Shown: piece by piece, positions 11,643 to 22,690 of the stretch
Layout of the letters: the number at the start of each line of letters is the position of its first letter
Position numbering within the stretch: position 1 is the stretch's first letter
Origin: Tubiluchus corallicola
Lineage: Eukaryota > Priapulida > Priapulimorpha > Priapulimorphida > Tubiluchidae
NCBI GenBank assembly: GCA_030141605.1
Contig: JAQGDQ010000802.1
Coordinates: forward strand, 1-64,000
Length of the DNA stretch: 64,000 nt
Reading direction: 5' to 3'
Translations under genes and position numbers: made by a program
Notes under the pieces: model-generated
What the model was told of the DNA's origin: nothing
Databases searched by the model: none
What the model saw: only the letters and a program-made list of their open reading frames with translations

Positions 11643-12070
11643 GTAATTAACAGAAGTAAAATTGAAAGAAGAAGAAAAAAGAAGAAATATTTTTTGTTTT
11701 AAAAAACTAGACTTTTATCTAATTCAACGAAAAAGATGAATTTCTGGGTGGCAGTAAGTGAAGTTTTTTGTGCTAAGTAAAAGAAGTAAAATTGAAAGAA
11801 GAAGAAAAAAGAAAAAATATTTTTTGTTTTAAAAAACTAGAAAGTCCGAACCTTTTATCTAATTCAATGAAAAAGATGTATTTCTGACTAGCAGTAAATG
11901 AAGTTTTTTTGCACTAATGAGATCAGAAGGAAATGCGAAGAAGAAGAAAAAGAAAGGGACAAAAAACTTTAATTAACTAGAAATTTCCTATTAATCAGTT
12001 ATGGAATCGAACCCACGACCTTCTGATCTGCAGTAAATTTCTTCTTTGTACTATTAAGATGAGAAACAAA
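11643..12070 (-). repeat. tandem copies of a tRNA-like repeat with A/G-rich spacers
   Basis: Three or four related segments share GCAGTAAATGAAGTTTTTT plus an AAGAAGAAGAAAAAG tract (around 11750, 11885 and 12030; related at 11135). The last one has, on the minus strand, GGTCGTGGGTTCGATTCCAT, a tRNA T-arm/B-box sequence, so the repeat is probably a decayed tRNA-derived SINE. Confidence 0.5.
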
Positions 12071-12256
12071 ACGCCAAGAAGAAGAAGAAGGAAGAGGAGT
12101 AGTTTTTGATTTTAACTAGCATTGTTGCAGAAAACGGAATTGTTGCTTGTGCGCATGTGCATAACCTACTGTTAGTTTTTGGTCTTTAATATTAATTTTA
12201 CCATCAACTGTTTGTGGTTTGTAAGTGAACTTACCGTTCTAACCGTTTGTTTCCAG

Positions 12257-12306
12257 CATGTGCACGAGTCCTTGAGCATGAATAGATTAATACTTCACAT
12301 GTAGGC
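12257..12306 (+). other. PHLDB1/2: 5' UTR portion of the first coding exon
   Basis: A 3' splice site (GTTTGTTTCCAG) ends at 12256, suggesting that at least one untranslated exon lies upstream. The in-frame stop TAG at 12283-12285 rules out extension of the reading frame to the left, which supports the ATG at 12307. No promoter could be recognised. Confidence 0.5.
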
Positions 12307-12408
12307 ATGGCCACCACTGCTAGTGCAACTAATCTTACTAATGGCGATGTCAACCAGCATGGCGGCAGGACCGGCACCGATAACCGTGCTAGATTGGTGT
12401 CCTCAAAG
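12307..12408 (+). CDS. PHLDB1/2: PHLDB exon 1 (start codon, residues 1-34)
   Basis: The ATG is in a fair context (GGCATGG). The exon encodes 34 residues beginning MATTASATNLTNGD, a polar, unstructured N-terminus, and ends at AAG before GTATGA in phase 0. The next exon resumes in the same phase. The first exon has no domain, so it rests on start context, splice consensus and phase. Confidence 0.7.
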
Positions 12409-12620
12409 GTATGATTGCTCGTTTAAACTGTATTGTGTATTAGTTCCTCCTTTTGTGCCACAGCTACGTTATTGGGTCTTGAACTGGTCCGTTGATTTGA
12501 TACGGTGGCTGTTGAAAGTTAAGCAACATTGAGCAAGTAGTTGCATGGTGACTAACTGCGAACATATGTGTGTAATAGACAGATTTTTCGTAAGACCAGA
12601 TTTTATTTAAAGGCCCCTCG

Positions 12621-12659
<39 letters not shown>

Positions 12660-13476
12660 CTATGATGATGATGATGATAACGATGATTTGATGGTCACTC
12701 ATTGAATTTAAGAAAAACTGTTTAATTTTATGCAATTTCTGTGAAGGACGAAAAGACTTATGTGCCATATGATATCTCAAGAGCGTTTATATCAGGCTGT
12801 TTAGCACCTTGTACCTGATGTAACAGATAAGAAAAGTTTAAGGTAAGGTCACACCTGTGAGGTGTGAGGTGTAGTTTGTTCGTGTAAAGTTGCATTGCTT
12901 GTAGAAAGCGAGAATAAGACACTAATCGTTTGGACTACTTTATAAGCCTTTGAAAACGCCTTGTTAGATACCTGAATGAACTATACATCTTAAACATAAG
13001 AAGAAGTAGCAGAAGGAGTAGCAGAAGAAGAAGAAGAAACGTCCCTAACGGGGGCAGGGATGAAGAAAAAGATAATATCTATTTACGAAACTTTATGGCA
13101 CATAAGGAAGGCTAGAGTGGCTACTGGTGGTCCTTCATTAGGCTGCCTTTCTACCGTTGACTCCATTACACCCCTGTTAATTCTGACCAGGCCTAGAAAG
13201 ACTGCCAAAAATTCCCGTTCGTAGACAGTTACAAAAATATTCGCGTTGTAGATAGTTATAAAAACGTTGGCGTGAATGGGATTCGAACCCAGAACCTGTT
13301 GCTTGGCAACTGCCACTGTACACAACCATCACCATGCCGCCACTGCGTCCTTGCTCTTCTGCAGCTCCAGACATTTTTTGCTTTGAGAATTTTCTTGTGT
13401 TCATGGTTACTTCCTTCTTATATGTGGGATTGTGATAAACTAGCTGATACGTGTTTTGTTATTGATTTTTTACTAG
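12409..13476 (+). other. PHLDB1/2: intron 1 with (GAT)n repeat and a SINE
   Basis: GT-AG, phase 0. It holds a (GAT)n tract at 12620-12682, an A/G-rich stretch near 13000-13040 and a minus-strand tRNA-derived SINE at about 13090-13356. Confidence 0.7.
13090..13356 (-). mobile_element. tRNA-derived SINE
   Basis: On the minus strand from about 13356, GTGGCATGGTGATGG resembles an A box and GGTTCTGGGTTCGAATCCCA (about 13270-13289) is a good T-arm/B box. The intervening part does not fold into a full tRNA by eye. A non-tRNA body follows to about 13090. These are RNA polymerase III promoter elements of a SINE head and not a working tRNA gene. Confidence 0.65.
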
Positions 13477-13597
13477 AATAACTTGGCAGTGACAAAAGTG
13501 GGAGCTGCTCTCAAAGTTCATTCCGATGGACCTCATCTTGTCAGTTTAGGAGGAGGCAGACTTTCGACTAACATAACTGTATTGCCGCTGCACGAAG
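13477..13597 (+). CDS. PHLDB1/2: PHLDB exon 2 (start of FHA region)
   Basis: The acceptor TTTTTTACTAG gives phase 0, and the exon reads NNLAVTKVGAALKVHSDG followed by PHLVSLGGGRLSTNITVLPL. The PHLVSLG.GRLST block is a hallmark preceding the FHA domain in PHLDB1/2. An alternative AG at 13488 would break the frame. The exon ends in phase 1 at GAAG before GTATGA. Confidence 0.9.
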
Positions 13598-14009
13598 GTA
13601 TGATTTTCACATTCATTGCCAATAGATGGAGCCACATTTTTTGTACGAAATTCGTGTTTAGAGTGACCGTGTCACTGTCTACAAAATTAACAAAATAACA
13701 AACTATCATCATCATCATTATTATCATTTCTTTTCACATTAATTGCCATGATTATGGCAATTAATTGCCACATTAATTGTCACATTAATTGCTACATTAA
13801 TATCATGATTTTCACATTAATTGCCAATAGATGGAGCCAAATTTTTTGTACGAAATTCGACAAGAAAGTGTTTAGAGTCACCGTGTCACTGTCTACAAAA
13901 TTAACAAATTAACAAACTATCATCATCATCATCATCATCATTATCATCATTTCTTAGAAAGGACGTGTTCTTTTCCTTTAATAAAGGATTTCTTATTAAC
14001 ATAATAACA

Positions 14010-14600
14010 CCGCGTGGCTTTAGCGTTTTGGCAAAAATATTTTAAGGGGAAGAAAAAGGAATTTTCAGGAATCTTCCACAGAAGTCCGCACACAAAGCTA
14101 TCTTACTTACATTGCGCTTACCTGTTTGAAAGACTTGCGCAACTGGAAAAGAAAATTCTTAATAATTCGAAATATTCACGCCACCTGGTAAAATGTCACT
14201 GCATCGCCATCCCAGTGTGCACCACTGATTCACCAACATCACTGTATCACCATCCCAGTGTGCACCACTGATTCACGAACATCACTGCATCGCCATCTCA
14301 GTGTGCACCACTGATTCACCAAAAAACATGTTATTGATCTTATTGACAATATAAAGTAATTTAAACTTTTGCTTAACTTAGTGAAGAGTGAGGTAATAAC
14401 TCTAGTGTGATAATTTTTTCATACTTTACGCAATGTTATCTAAACTTGTTTCAAACGACCAACCGTTAAAATGGCAGCACCTGCGGTCATCGTGGGAGTC
14501 TAAGTTTAGTAGTTTTGTACAGCGTTACTGCTAACGCAAGCCCTGTATGCAATAACACAACTTGTGACACAAAATTTCAGGACAAATTTTTTAAACTTTA
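14010..14600 (+). repeat. dispersed repeat copy (TTAA-associated family)
   Basis: Shares GTTTGAAAGACTTG, CCCAGTGTGCACCACTG, TTATTGACAATATAAAGT and AACTTGTTTCAAACGACC with copies near 5200, 31870, 45990 and 61530, and inverted at 57170 and 62660. Within it a 43-bp segment is tandemly triplicated (units starting 14197, 14240 and 14283). Confidence 0.75.
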
Positions 14601-14954
14601 TTTATGAAGATTGTTTTTCATTCCGAAGATAAACTTTAAATTAAATGATTTAAACAAATTCTAAATTAAATTTCACACTGGTTAAAATTACTTTCAAGGT
14701 ACTACAGGGGTACTAACGAACATACATAAGTATCCAAAAATTTTTGTATACAAAGTATACGCCGAGCGACTTGGCGAGTGTCTGGTAGCTTCGCATTAAT
14801 GGCGAGCAAAATTACAGGAGTGATCCTACCCTCGTACGCTTTCCTGTTCCCTAGCGTAAGTGAATCTGTTTTGTACTTGAATGGGGGGGTTGGGGGTTGG
14901 GTGAATTCGATGCAGAAGTTGAGCTGCCAGGATTGAAGGGTTTATTAGCCTTTT

Positions 14955-15265
14955 CACTGTTTCCTTGTGCGCATGAGCAGTTGCTCTAGGTCAAAGGTTA
15001 AGTGTACCACAGCAACGCGTCTTGTGGTACAACCGTCACGTGACATGGGTAAGGCAAAGTCGTCTGATGCATCAATTCAGTAACTTCAGTTGTTTTCATA
15101 GACTTTACTTAATTATGCATTAGTCTGTGTGTAGAGTGATTTACTAGCAGGATCTTGCTTAGGAACAAGAAAAATGAACTAGGTAAGGTTCTAGTTAACT
15201 GTTAAAACTGTTACTGTTACAATAGCATAGGCTGTGAGGTGTTGTCAAGTGTACACAAATGTCAA
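14955..15265 (-). repeat. dispersed repeat, second family
   Basis: Reverse complement of a sequence found at 27220-27560 and, in partial tandem copies, at 40480-41345. Shared motifs include GCAAGATCCTGCTAGTAAAT, TTAATGCATAA and TAAGTGTACC. No coding content is seen. Confidence 0.75.
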
Positions 15266-15315
15266 GTGTACATAAATAAACAATCTTTCTCAGAAAAAGC
15301 AGAAAACTAGATATA

Positions 15316-16621
15316 CAGGGCTGTCCAGAAAAAAATTCCCCAAAATTCACTCAAGCCTTTCCTATGACACACGTAACCTATGACCTTTTCGCGATCAATC
15401 GCTGAAACTGTGAAAAGGTTTATCGTATGTTGTATATCTTGGCACAATAGAGAACAGTAGGGCTTCTACACGAATTCAGTCCAGGCCGGATTCATATTAT
15501 ACCCTTATATAATTAATATGAGAATTATTCAGAGGCGACGGGACGTAATAGTGGCACGGCGTGCAGAGCTCTAATGGTTTGTAAACATGCTCTTTGATCA
15601 CGAGTTCGCTGCATGATGCTGAATAATCTGTCCACTTTATAAATTACTCTGCTGAATATTACTGGCTTGGGAATGTCTGTTTAGCATTGGCTTCATTCTG
15701 GTAATGTTGGGATGAATATCTTCTCTGGGATGAGTTAATTAGGCGTGAGAGTTTAATAAATTGCAAATGTTGCTGTTCAGAGAAGACAAGGCAGAGTTTG
15801 GTAATTTCAAAATTGAAATTGTGGTCGTAACTTGCTATTAACGGCTCTCGTAAAAGGGGGTTCGTTTCAGTTCGAGTAGAGTGGTTTAGCTGAAATTGAA
15901 CGAAGCGTGGTGGTGGTTTTAACGAGCTTGAAACTAGAGCTAGTTTGGAGCAGGGTTCATGGTCGAGTGGACACGTGCGTGCAGCTGCCGTGTTGCATGC
16001 TCGCTATGGGTTGTTTCATTCGGGAGACACTGCTGCTGGTTCAGTGGTTCGTGGCTCTTTTCTCATTGCGGGATTGCGTATTTTGCACCTGGACGTGGCT
16101 GAGACACTGCTGCTGGTTCAGTGGTTCATGATAATAAGCGTGGTTCTGGTTGCGTCATGAACACTCCCGGAATAGGTCCCTCTTGTTGAATGTATCTGGC
16201 TTATGTGAAAAGACACCAAAATATTTGTAGGGTGCGACTTTAAGGTTGTGAATGTACAGGCTGGTCCAAAAGAAACGTTCTTCCAACGAATTCATAGCCC
16301 TTCATCCTGGTAGAGACGCTCGTGGAAGACCCCCTCATCGTCGTGTATCTTGGTTTCTCCTCCCAAAGAGCCGTAAATTTCTCTCCAAACCAAGTACTAC
16401 TAGAATGTTTTCTGGCATTGCGGTCATTTTTGGAGATTTTTCACCCATCATTTCTCTGGGAACACCGTTACAAAACTTGCTGGGTCTTGGAGGAAGATTT
16501 ATAGCTGTTTGGAAAGAGGAGAAAGTTGCCTACACGACGATATGTGTCTCTTTTACAAATGCCTTCATCGGGATGAAAGGCTTGAGTGAATTTTGGGGAA
16601 CTTTTTTTCTAGACAGCCCTG
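15316..16621. mobile_element. mariner/Tc1-like element, decayed, 1306 bp
   Basis: The left end CAGGGCTGTCCAGAAAAAAA and the right end CTTTTTTTCTAGACAGCCCTG are inverted repeats. They extend inward through ATTCCCCAAAATTCACTCAAG (left) and its complement (right). TA flanks both ends (15314-15315 and 16622-16623), as expected for the IS630-Tc1-mariner group, and the length fits a full mariner. I could not read a DDE transposase. A 143-codon frame at 16252-16683 overlaps the right end and is not recognised. Confidence 0.75.
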
Positions 16622-16798
16622 TATATCTGCTTTTTCTCAAAAAGATTGTTTATTTATGTGTGTTGTATTTAAGAGTAAAATAAAACTGTCAGTAAAGTCA
16701 TAACAGAAAGAGAAACGGTATTTGATATTTGACAAGGAAGGGGTTATTGTATTAGATGTACATGTAATTTTATCCAGTTTTGTTTTCTTTCCCAACAG

Positions 16799-16981
16799 GT
16801 AAGACTGTTCTTGGTGCTGCCGATGCTGATAATCCACCCGATATACAGGTAGAGGGGACCAGAGTGCAGAAGGGTCACTGTTTCCTCACAAACGAGAGCG
16901 ATGTGATATATTTTCATCCGGTTGCAGCGTTGTGTAGCATCGATGGATTGCACGTGTGCAAACCGACCCGACTTATGCAAG
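16799..16981 (+). CDS. PHLDB1/2: PHLDB exon 3 (FHA core)
   Basis: The acceptor TTTCTTTCCCAACAG is in phase 1 and the split codon is Gly (HEG-K). It encodes KTVLGAADADNPPDIQVEG and continues through HCFLTNES and ALCSIDGLHVCKPTRLMQ (residues about 75-135). Canonical FHA binding residues are altered: the Arg after the first strand is not seen at its usual place, the Ser of S-x-x-H is not conserved (QKGH), and N-G is D-G. These departures are shared with PHLDB1/2, so phosphothreonine binding is doubtful. Confidence 0.95.
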
Positions 16982-17049
16982 GTGAACTTTATTATTGAGA
17001 AAAATGCACAAGTTTTAACACAATAAAGGTGTTAAGAATTGACTGAATG

Positions 17050-17112
17050 GTCACAATACGACCAAAGTTAAGTAAAGTGGGCCTCGTCAGTAAGTGGATG
17101 GGTGACTGCCAT
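17050..17112 (+). repeat. 5S rRNA-derived fragment
   Basis: AAGTTAAGTAAAGTGGGCC at 17065 and GTGGATGGGTGACTGCC near 17096-17110 line up with the internal promoter region (A box to C box) of 5S rRNA at the right spacing. The 5' and 3' arms of 5S are absent, so this is a repeat head or pseudogene and not a functional 5S gene. Confidence 0.6.
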
Positions 17113-17126
17113 AGTTCAACAATGTA

Positions 17127-17497
17127 CACTCATATCTCGGTTTGCCACACAAAAGCGGGGAGACATCGGTCTGAATTTGCCGATTGTCCGTATTTACCGA
17201 TACTAAGCTAATACAGTAGGTGCCGTGTATTAGATTCACACTAATGTAGAATCTATTGTCTAATTGTCTCAAAACGTCTAATATGGGCCGCTCCTTATAT
17301 ACAAGCTACACACGTCGTTAGACGTTGCTTAGTTGCACCGATGTAGTGATGGAAACAAAGTGATGGCTCGCCAACTAGCGGTCAGCTCGTGAAACAACGG
17401 ACTGTGTCCGTAGTATGCGGGACTTTTAACGGTCTCGATTTAGTCCGATTCTTCCGATATCCGTAAAAGCGAGGTCCGGCAAGCCGAGATATGAGTG
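17127..17497. mobile_element. MITE with CACTCATATCTCGG inverted ends, 371 bp
   Basis: The left end CACTCATATCTCGGTTTGCC and the right end GGCAAGCCGAGATATGAGTG are inverted repeats. A TA precedes the left end; the right flank is GA, so one target base may have changed. A homologous, inverted copy is at 45330-45830 and an end-less internal piece at 39842-40080. Confidence 0.75.
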
Positions 17498-17869
17498 GAC
17501 TAAAAATGTCTTTCTTGAAAAAATGTTCAACTGATAACCAGAATAAAATGTTGTGGTTCTGTTATCAAATGTGTGCCATTTGTGTAACACAATGGACAAA
17601 AAACGTTGCACGAGAGGTAGCCCATCTTAGGATATGATCATACCTATCAGTTCAGCACAGTTTATTTTTTTGGTGCAGCAGTTCTAGTTACAGGGTTCTA
17701 ATAAGGAAGTACAAAGACTCTGTGTAGTACGTATGAACGTTTTGAACAACTCAGTTCGATACTAGTTTTGGGCGATTTCTTTTCCCGAACTGATTGTGGA
17801 TGTTTACCTACTACATCCGGTTTCTTTCCTTGACAGAAGATGTATTCGAATGTGGGTAGGAGGAGGTTT

Positions 17870-18220
17870 GTCGGTTTAGTGCAGTGACCACTCAAGCATC
17901 CTCTAGAGCCCTTGTGAAAGCACAGTACGCCATGTGAAAATTGTATACACGTGCAGGCTAGTTGAATGCAGTGACCATTAAAGCATTCCCTAGAGCTTTT
18001 GTGGAAGTACACTATTACACTATGCCATGTCAAAATTGTATTCACATACAAGCTAGTTGAATGCAGTGACCATTAAAGCATTCCCTAGAGCTGTTGCGAA
18101 ATTACACTAGGCCACATCATGGCTAATTTAATGCAGTGACCACTCCAGCATCCTCTAGAGCTCTTGTGAGAGCACGGTAGGCCACGTGAAAATTGCATAC
18201 ACATGCAGGTTAGTTGAACT
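17870..18220. repeat. irregular tandem repeat, 4 units of about 75-95 bp
   Basis: Units share GCAGTGACCA, AAGCAT, CTCTAGAGC or CCCTAGAGC and a TGAAAATTG-like segment, at about 17877, 17970, 18062 and 18132. Confidence 0.8.
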
Positions 18221-19032
18221 TTGACTATACTACAACCACACATGAGTGAAATAAACACGTGTCTGGACCCTGGAGAAGGAGAAAAAGCATTTCTTGTGTA
18301 ATGCGGAATCTTTACGAGCGCGCTCCGGGATAGATCTAGTTCCGACAGCCTCACTGGAATGTTTTCACTCGTCAGAATTATGCCCTAAAGCTCCGTTCAC
18401 ACTGCGTGCTGAAACTGTTTAGTTTGAACGCGGGAACTTCAAAAGAACGGGTTCGGAAGTTCACTAGAATAATTTCGAATACATTTTGAAGTAGAAAAAA
18501 TTCATGTATGCGTTGCTGCTTTGGCGTGCTTAATCCGAAATTCATGTTGCGTTGGTATTTGATTCAAGTTGGGTTTTTTGCATTTGTTATTCGAATCAAC
18601 AAAGTTCCGGCATTGGAGGCACAGACCGTGTTTTATGTTTAGTGGAAATAAAAGAGTATTTCTCAAACCCCAGAGCAAAAATGATGTGCTAAACAAAGAA
18701 ATGTCTTCAGACCGTCTACCTCTCTCGCCACGTTTTTTGCCTGTTGTGTTACAAAAGTGGCATACGTTTGATAACTACGCCATAACTTTGTACTGTGGCT
18801 ATCAGTTGAACATTTTTTCACGAATGACGCTTTCAGTACATTGTTGAACCATTATTGAACATTGTTGAACCATGTTCAAGCATTGAACACAATTTTTAAA
18901 ATGTTTACACAAGCCATTCGTGTTTCCTTTTTCGGCTCCATGTTTAGTTTCTAAATTAGTCAGATTCAAAAATTTGTTTCAATTGGGTTTTTTTCTCACC
19001 TATTGTGTTTCTCAATGTTGTCTCATTTTCAG

Positions 19033-19158
19033 GGTCTATGGTTTGCCTAGGCAGCGGAAGTTATTTTCGTTTTAACCATCCCACGGAAGTACAGAAGCTT
19101 AAGAAAACCATGCCGAATAACACGAGAATATCCGAACCCGAAGTGCAATATTTGCCCG
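19033..19158 (+). CDS. PHLDB1/2: PHLDB exon 4 (end of FHA)
   Basis: The acceptor TCTCATTTTCAG is in phase 1. It encodes GSMVCLGSGSYFRFNHPTEV and then QKLKKTMPN (residues about 136-177). The M-x-C-L-G...F-R-F-N-H-P block is strongly conserved in PHLDB1/2 and closes the FHA fold. It ends CCCG before GTAAAT, phase 1. Confidence 0.95.
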
Positions 19159-19999
19159 GTAAATATTCTGGTTTAATTTTTGTTGTTGTTAAACTTCATA
19201 ATTTTGGCAGCCATTTTGTATTGAGCAATGTTCGTGATTCATAGTGGCTGGTGTAACTTTTAGAATGTAAATTTATTATAAAGATGCTGTTAATTTAGTG
19301 TAGCAACACGTGAAAGTATAACTAATATTTGAAAATGTCACCGTAGCACAAATAGTTGTTAACCTTGATCTAACTTTTCTCCCAGTTCTTTTTTTTGTTC
19401 ACTCATCCATTCTTTTTTATCGGGTTCACATGACAGTGGGCTTATACAAGCCTTTGCTTCTCTGGCCCACTGCAGTACAATTATTATTTTATGACATCGA
19501 TATTGTATGAAACATAACAATTTAATACAGTATGATGTAATAATTTTGATGTCACTGTGTGCTTAATGTCATTATATTGTACTGAACGTGATAATAATAA
19601 AACTAAAAAAAGCTAGCATGTAAAATATAGACAGATAAACAGTACCGTATAACACTAAATGCCGAGTTTAAACTTTGTTAACAATATAATTACTTGTTTA
19701 ACTAACTGTTAGCTAATAAATTAATCTTAATTTACGAATTACTACGATGAGTTCTTATATCAAAATTTCATATATGCGTATGATAATTGCCATTGGCATT
19801 TATATGTAAGAAAGTCAGAGATTTTCTAAAACTTGCTAATAGATAATAAATACTTATTGTTTGCGAGGTTTACTTCAAAGAAAATCAACAGTGGTTGATT
19901 TTTAAATGTTAGTAAAAGTTCTTTTCAGTGACATGATTTCTGCTGCTGTTAGCAGCACTGCTAGTGGTACTTGTCATTAACAGTGGTTTCATAAATTAA

Positions 20000-20125
20000 A
20001 GTACAAGAAAACCCTCCACTTACATAAAGCTTAAAAAATTCTTCTCCAAATTTTATACCATCTACATACTAGCTTTTTGTATGAATGCCTTGCATCGGCC
20101 CTAGCACTGTATAAAACGTGCAAAT
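20000..20125 (-). mobile_element. truncated TTAA-flanked MITE, one end only
   Basis: After TTAA at 19996-19999, AGTACAAGAAAACCCTCC and the following 120 bp match the ends of elements at 57166 and 62655 (CACTTACAT, TTTTATACCA, TGTATAAAACGTG). The partner end is not found. The match breaks off where the 90-bp array begins. Confidence 0.7.
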
Positions 20126-20130
20126 TCAAA

Positions 20131-20690
20131 TGTAATGTGTGATCCGTAATGCGTGATGCGTGGTCCGTAATGCATATACTACAGTTTGCATTTAAACATG
20201 TAGAAGTGTTTCCATGTGTATGTAATGCGTAATCCGTAATGCGTGATGCGCGGTCCATAATGCGTATACTACAGTTTGCATTTAAACATGTAGAAGTGTT
20301 TCCATGTGTACGTAATGCGTAATCCGTAATGTGTGATGCGCGGCCCGTAATGCGTATGCTACAGTTTGCATTTAAATATGTAGAAGTGTTTCCATGTGTA
20401 TGTAATATGCGTAATGCATGATGCGCGATCCATAATGCGTATACTACAGTTTGTATTTAAACATGTAGAAGTGTTTCCATGTGTACGTAATGCGTGATGC
20501 GTGGTCCGTAATGCGTATATTACAGTTTGCATTTAAACATGTTGAAGTGTTTCCATGTGTATGTACTCCGTAATGCGTGATGCGTGGTCCGTAATGCGTA
20601 TACTACAGATACTACAGTTTGCATTTAAACATGTAGAAGTGTTTCCATGTGTATGTAATGCGTAATCCGTAAAGGTGGTGCGTGGTCCGC
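20131..20690. repeat. 90-bp tandem array, about 6 units
   Basis: Units contain GTAATGCGTGATGCG and GTTTGCATTTAAACATGTAG, then AAGTGTTTCCATGTGTA (at 20208, 20298 and 20388 and onward). The GTAATGCGTGAT part is the reverse complement of the 21-bp array that follows. Confidence 0.92.
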
Positions 20691-21052
20691 GTTCATTTGA
20701 ACGTGATCGCTATCGTCTGTATACGCATCACGGAGCAATATGCAGAAACCACCGTTGCCTAGGTGATTATTCTCGCGTTTCCGGTGACCATTTTCGTTGT
20801 TTAGCTTTCTGAAAATTCTAGTTAGGCGAGTTTTGGTCACTTTGGGACCTACAAACAATGATATTTTTTCTGTTTGGATTTTTGAGAGCAGGAAGAAGCA
20901 GGTAGTTATGTGTTGTTCATCTGACTCCGGTTTTTTCACTAAATGGTGATACCTGCCATATTAATCTCTCCCCTGCACCCAAAATCTGTGTGGTTTCTTT
21001 TGAATTTTTGCAATAGGACAATAATAAGTTACTGCTGCATATGTGCATCATG

Positions 21053-22182
21053 CATTATGGATCACAGATCACGCATTGCGGATCACACATCACACATTAC
21101 GGATCACAGATCACGCATTACGGATCACACATCACGCATTACAGATCACACATCACGCATTACAGATCACACATCACACATTACGGATCACACATTGCAC
21201 ATTACGGATCACACATCACACATTACGGGTCACAGATCACGCATTACGGATCACAGATCACACATTACAGATCACAGATCACACATCACACATTATGGAT
21301 CACACATCACGCAATACTGATCACAGATCACGCATTACAGATCACACATCACACATTACGGATCACACATCGCACATTACGGATCACACATCACACATTA
21401 CGGATCACACATCACGCATTACGGATCACACATCACGCATTACGGATCACAGATCACGCATTACAGATCACACATCACACATTACGGATCACACATCGGA
21501 CATTACGGATCACACATCACGCATTACGGATCACACATCACACATTACGGATCACAGATCACGCATTACAGATCACACATCACGCATTACGGATCACAGA
21601 TCACGCATTATGGATCACACATCACGCATTACAGATCACACATCACGCATTACAGATCACACATCACACATTACGGATCACACATTGCACATTACGGATC
21701 ACACATCACACATTACGGGTCACAGATCACGCATTACGGATCACAGATCACACATTACAGATCACAGATCACACATTATGGATCACACATCACGCAATAC
21801 TGATCACAGATCACGCATTACAGATCACACATCACACATTACGGATCACACATCGCACATTACGGATCACACATCACACATTACGGATCACACATCACGC
21901 ATTACGGATCACACATCACGCATTACGGATCACAGATCACGCATTACAGATCACACATCACACATTACGGATCACACATCGGACATTACGGATCACACAT
22001 CACGCATTACGGATCACACATCACACATTACGGATCACAGATCACGCATTACGGATCACACATCACGCATTACGGATCACAGATCACGCATTACCGATCA
22101 CACATCACACATTACGGATCACACATCACACATTGCGGATCACACATCACACATTACGGATCACACATCACGCATTACGTGC
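21053..22182. repeat. 21-bp satellite array, about 53 units
   Basis: The unit is GGATCACACATCACGCATTAC with small changes. Rare variants recur: GCAATACTG at 21311 and 21794, and ATCGGACATT at 21495 and 21978, both 483 bp (23 units) apart. The block upstream of a 7-bp indel is offset by 490 bp, so half of the array is a segmental copy of the other half. Because 21 is divisible by 3, two forward frames stay open for almost 400 codons; these are artefacts. Confidence 0.97.
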
Positions 22183-22479
22183 ACATGGAGTCATAGCTTA
22201 ACTATCTCAGGTAAATGCTTGCAAAGTCCTAACAGGTAACGAGTTAATCGTTTGTTGTCTTTGTTAACATGCAGCCTCATTGAGGATGGTGAAAGTCAAA
22301 CAGTTCTTTATTGAACCCGTTCACATCGTTAAGCTCTCTCGTCTAAGTCTGAACTCAAAAGGTGCGTCTTGGCGGGACTTTAGACTGAATGTTAAACGTA
22401 CAAACATCTGTGTTTTAGGAAGGTTAAGTGTGTATCGGTTTCAGTTTGTTGAACTTTGTTCAATGTGTTAGCAAGTAAG

Positions 22480-22690
22480 TAGAGCACATTCGGTTTTGTT
22501 TCCGAATTTCCGAAATGCAGGGCTATCGTTTTATCGTGTTATAAGAAAATGGAGCAAATTTGGTTTTGTTTCTGAATTTCCGAAATGCCGGATTTTCATA
22601 GCTTTATTGTGTTAGTATAAATGCAGCAAAATCGGTTTCGTTTCTGAATTTCCAAAATGCAGGGTTACCGCAGCTTAAAGAAAAACAGGG
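22480..22690. repeat. tandem repeat, 3 units of about 70 bp
   Basis: Units share CGGTTTTGTTTCCGAATTTC and CGAAATGC (about 22491, 22560 and 22630). Confidence 0.8.

Larger units (their letters stand above)
13598..16798 (+). other. PHLDB1/2: intron 2 with several repeats
   Basis: GT-AG, phase 1. From left to right: a duplicated stretch of exon 2's donor side (13600-13690 and 13800-13910, sharing AATAGATGGAGCC), (ATC)n tracts, a TTAA-family repeat at about 14010-14600, a dispersed repeat at 14955-15265, and a TA-flanked mariner-like element at 15316-16621. Confidence 0.7.
16982..19032 (+). other. PHLDB1/2: intron 3 with 5S-like fragment, MITE and tandem repeat
   Basis: GT-AG, phase 1. It contains a 5S-like segment (17050-17112), the CACTCA-type MITE (17127-17497) and an irregular tandem repeat at 17870-18220. 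The remaining 800 bp shows nothing recognisable. Confidence 0.7.

Noticed and set aside
13270-13345. Functional tRNA gene on the minus strand
   Set aside because: The B box is good, but the acceptor and anticodon arms do not pair convincingly and a long non-tRNA body follows, as in a SINE.
13488-13597. Alternative exon 2 start at the AG of TTGGCAG
   Set aside because: It would need phase 1 while exon 1 ends in phase 0. The AG at 13475-13476 has the pyrimidine tract and the right phase.
16252-16683. 143-codon frame as a transposase
   Set aside because: It runs through the right inverted end of the mariner-like element, shows no DDE or helix-turn-helix motif and ends outside the element.
21041-22239. 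Two overlapping frames of 386 and 398 codons
   Set aside because: They arise because the 21-bp repeat unit is a multiple of three and lacks stops in two frames. Composition is pure repeat.
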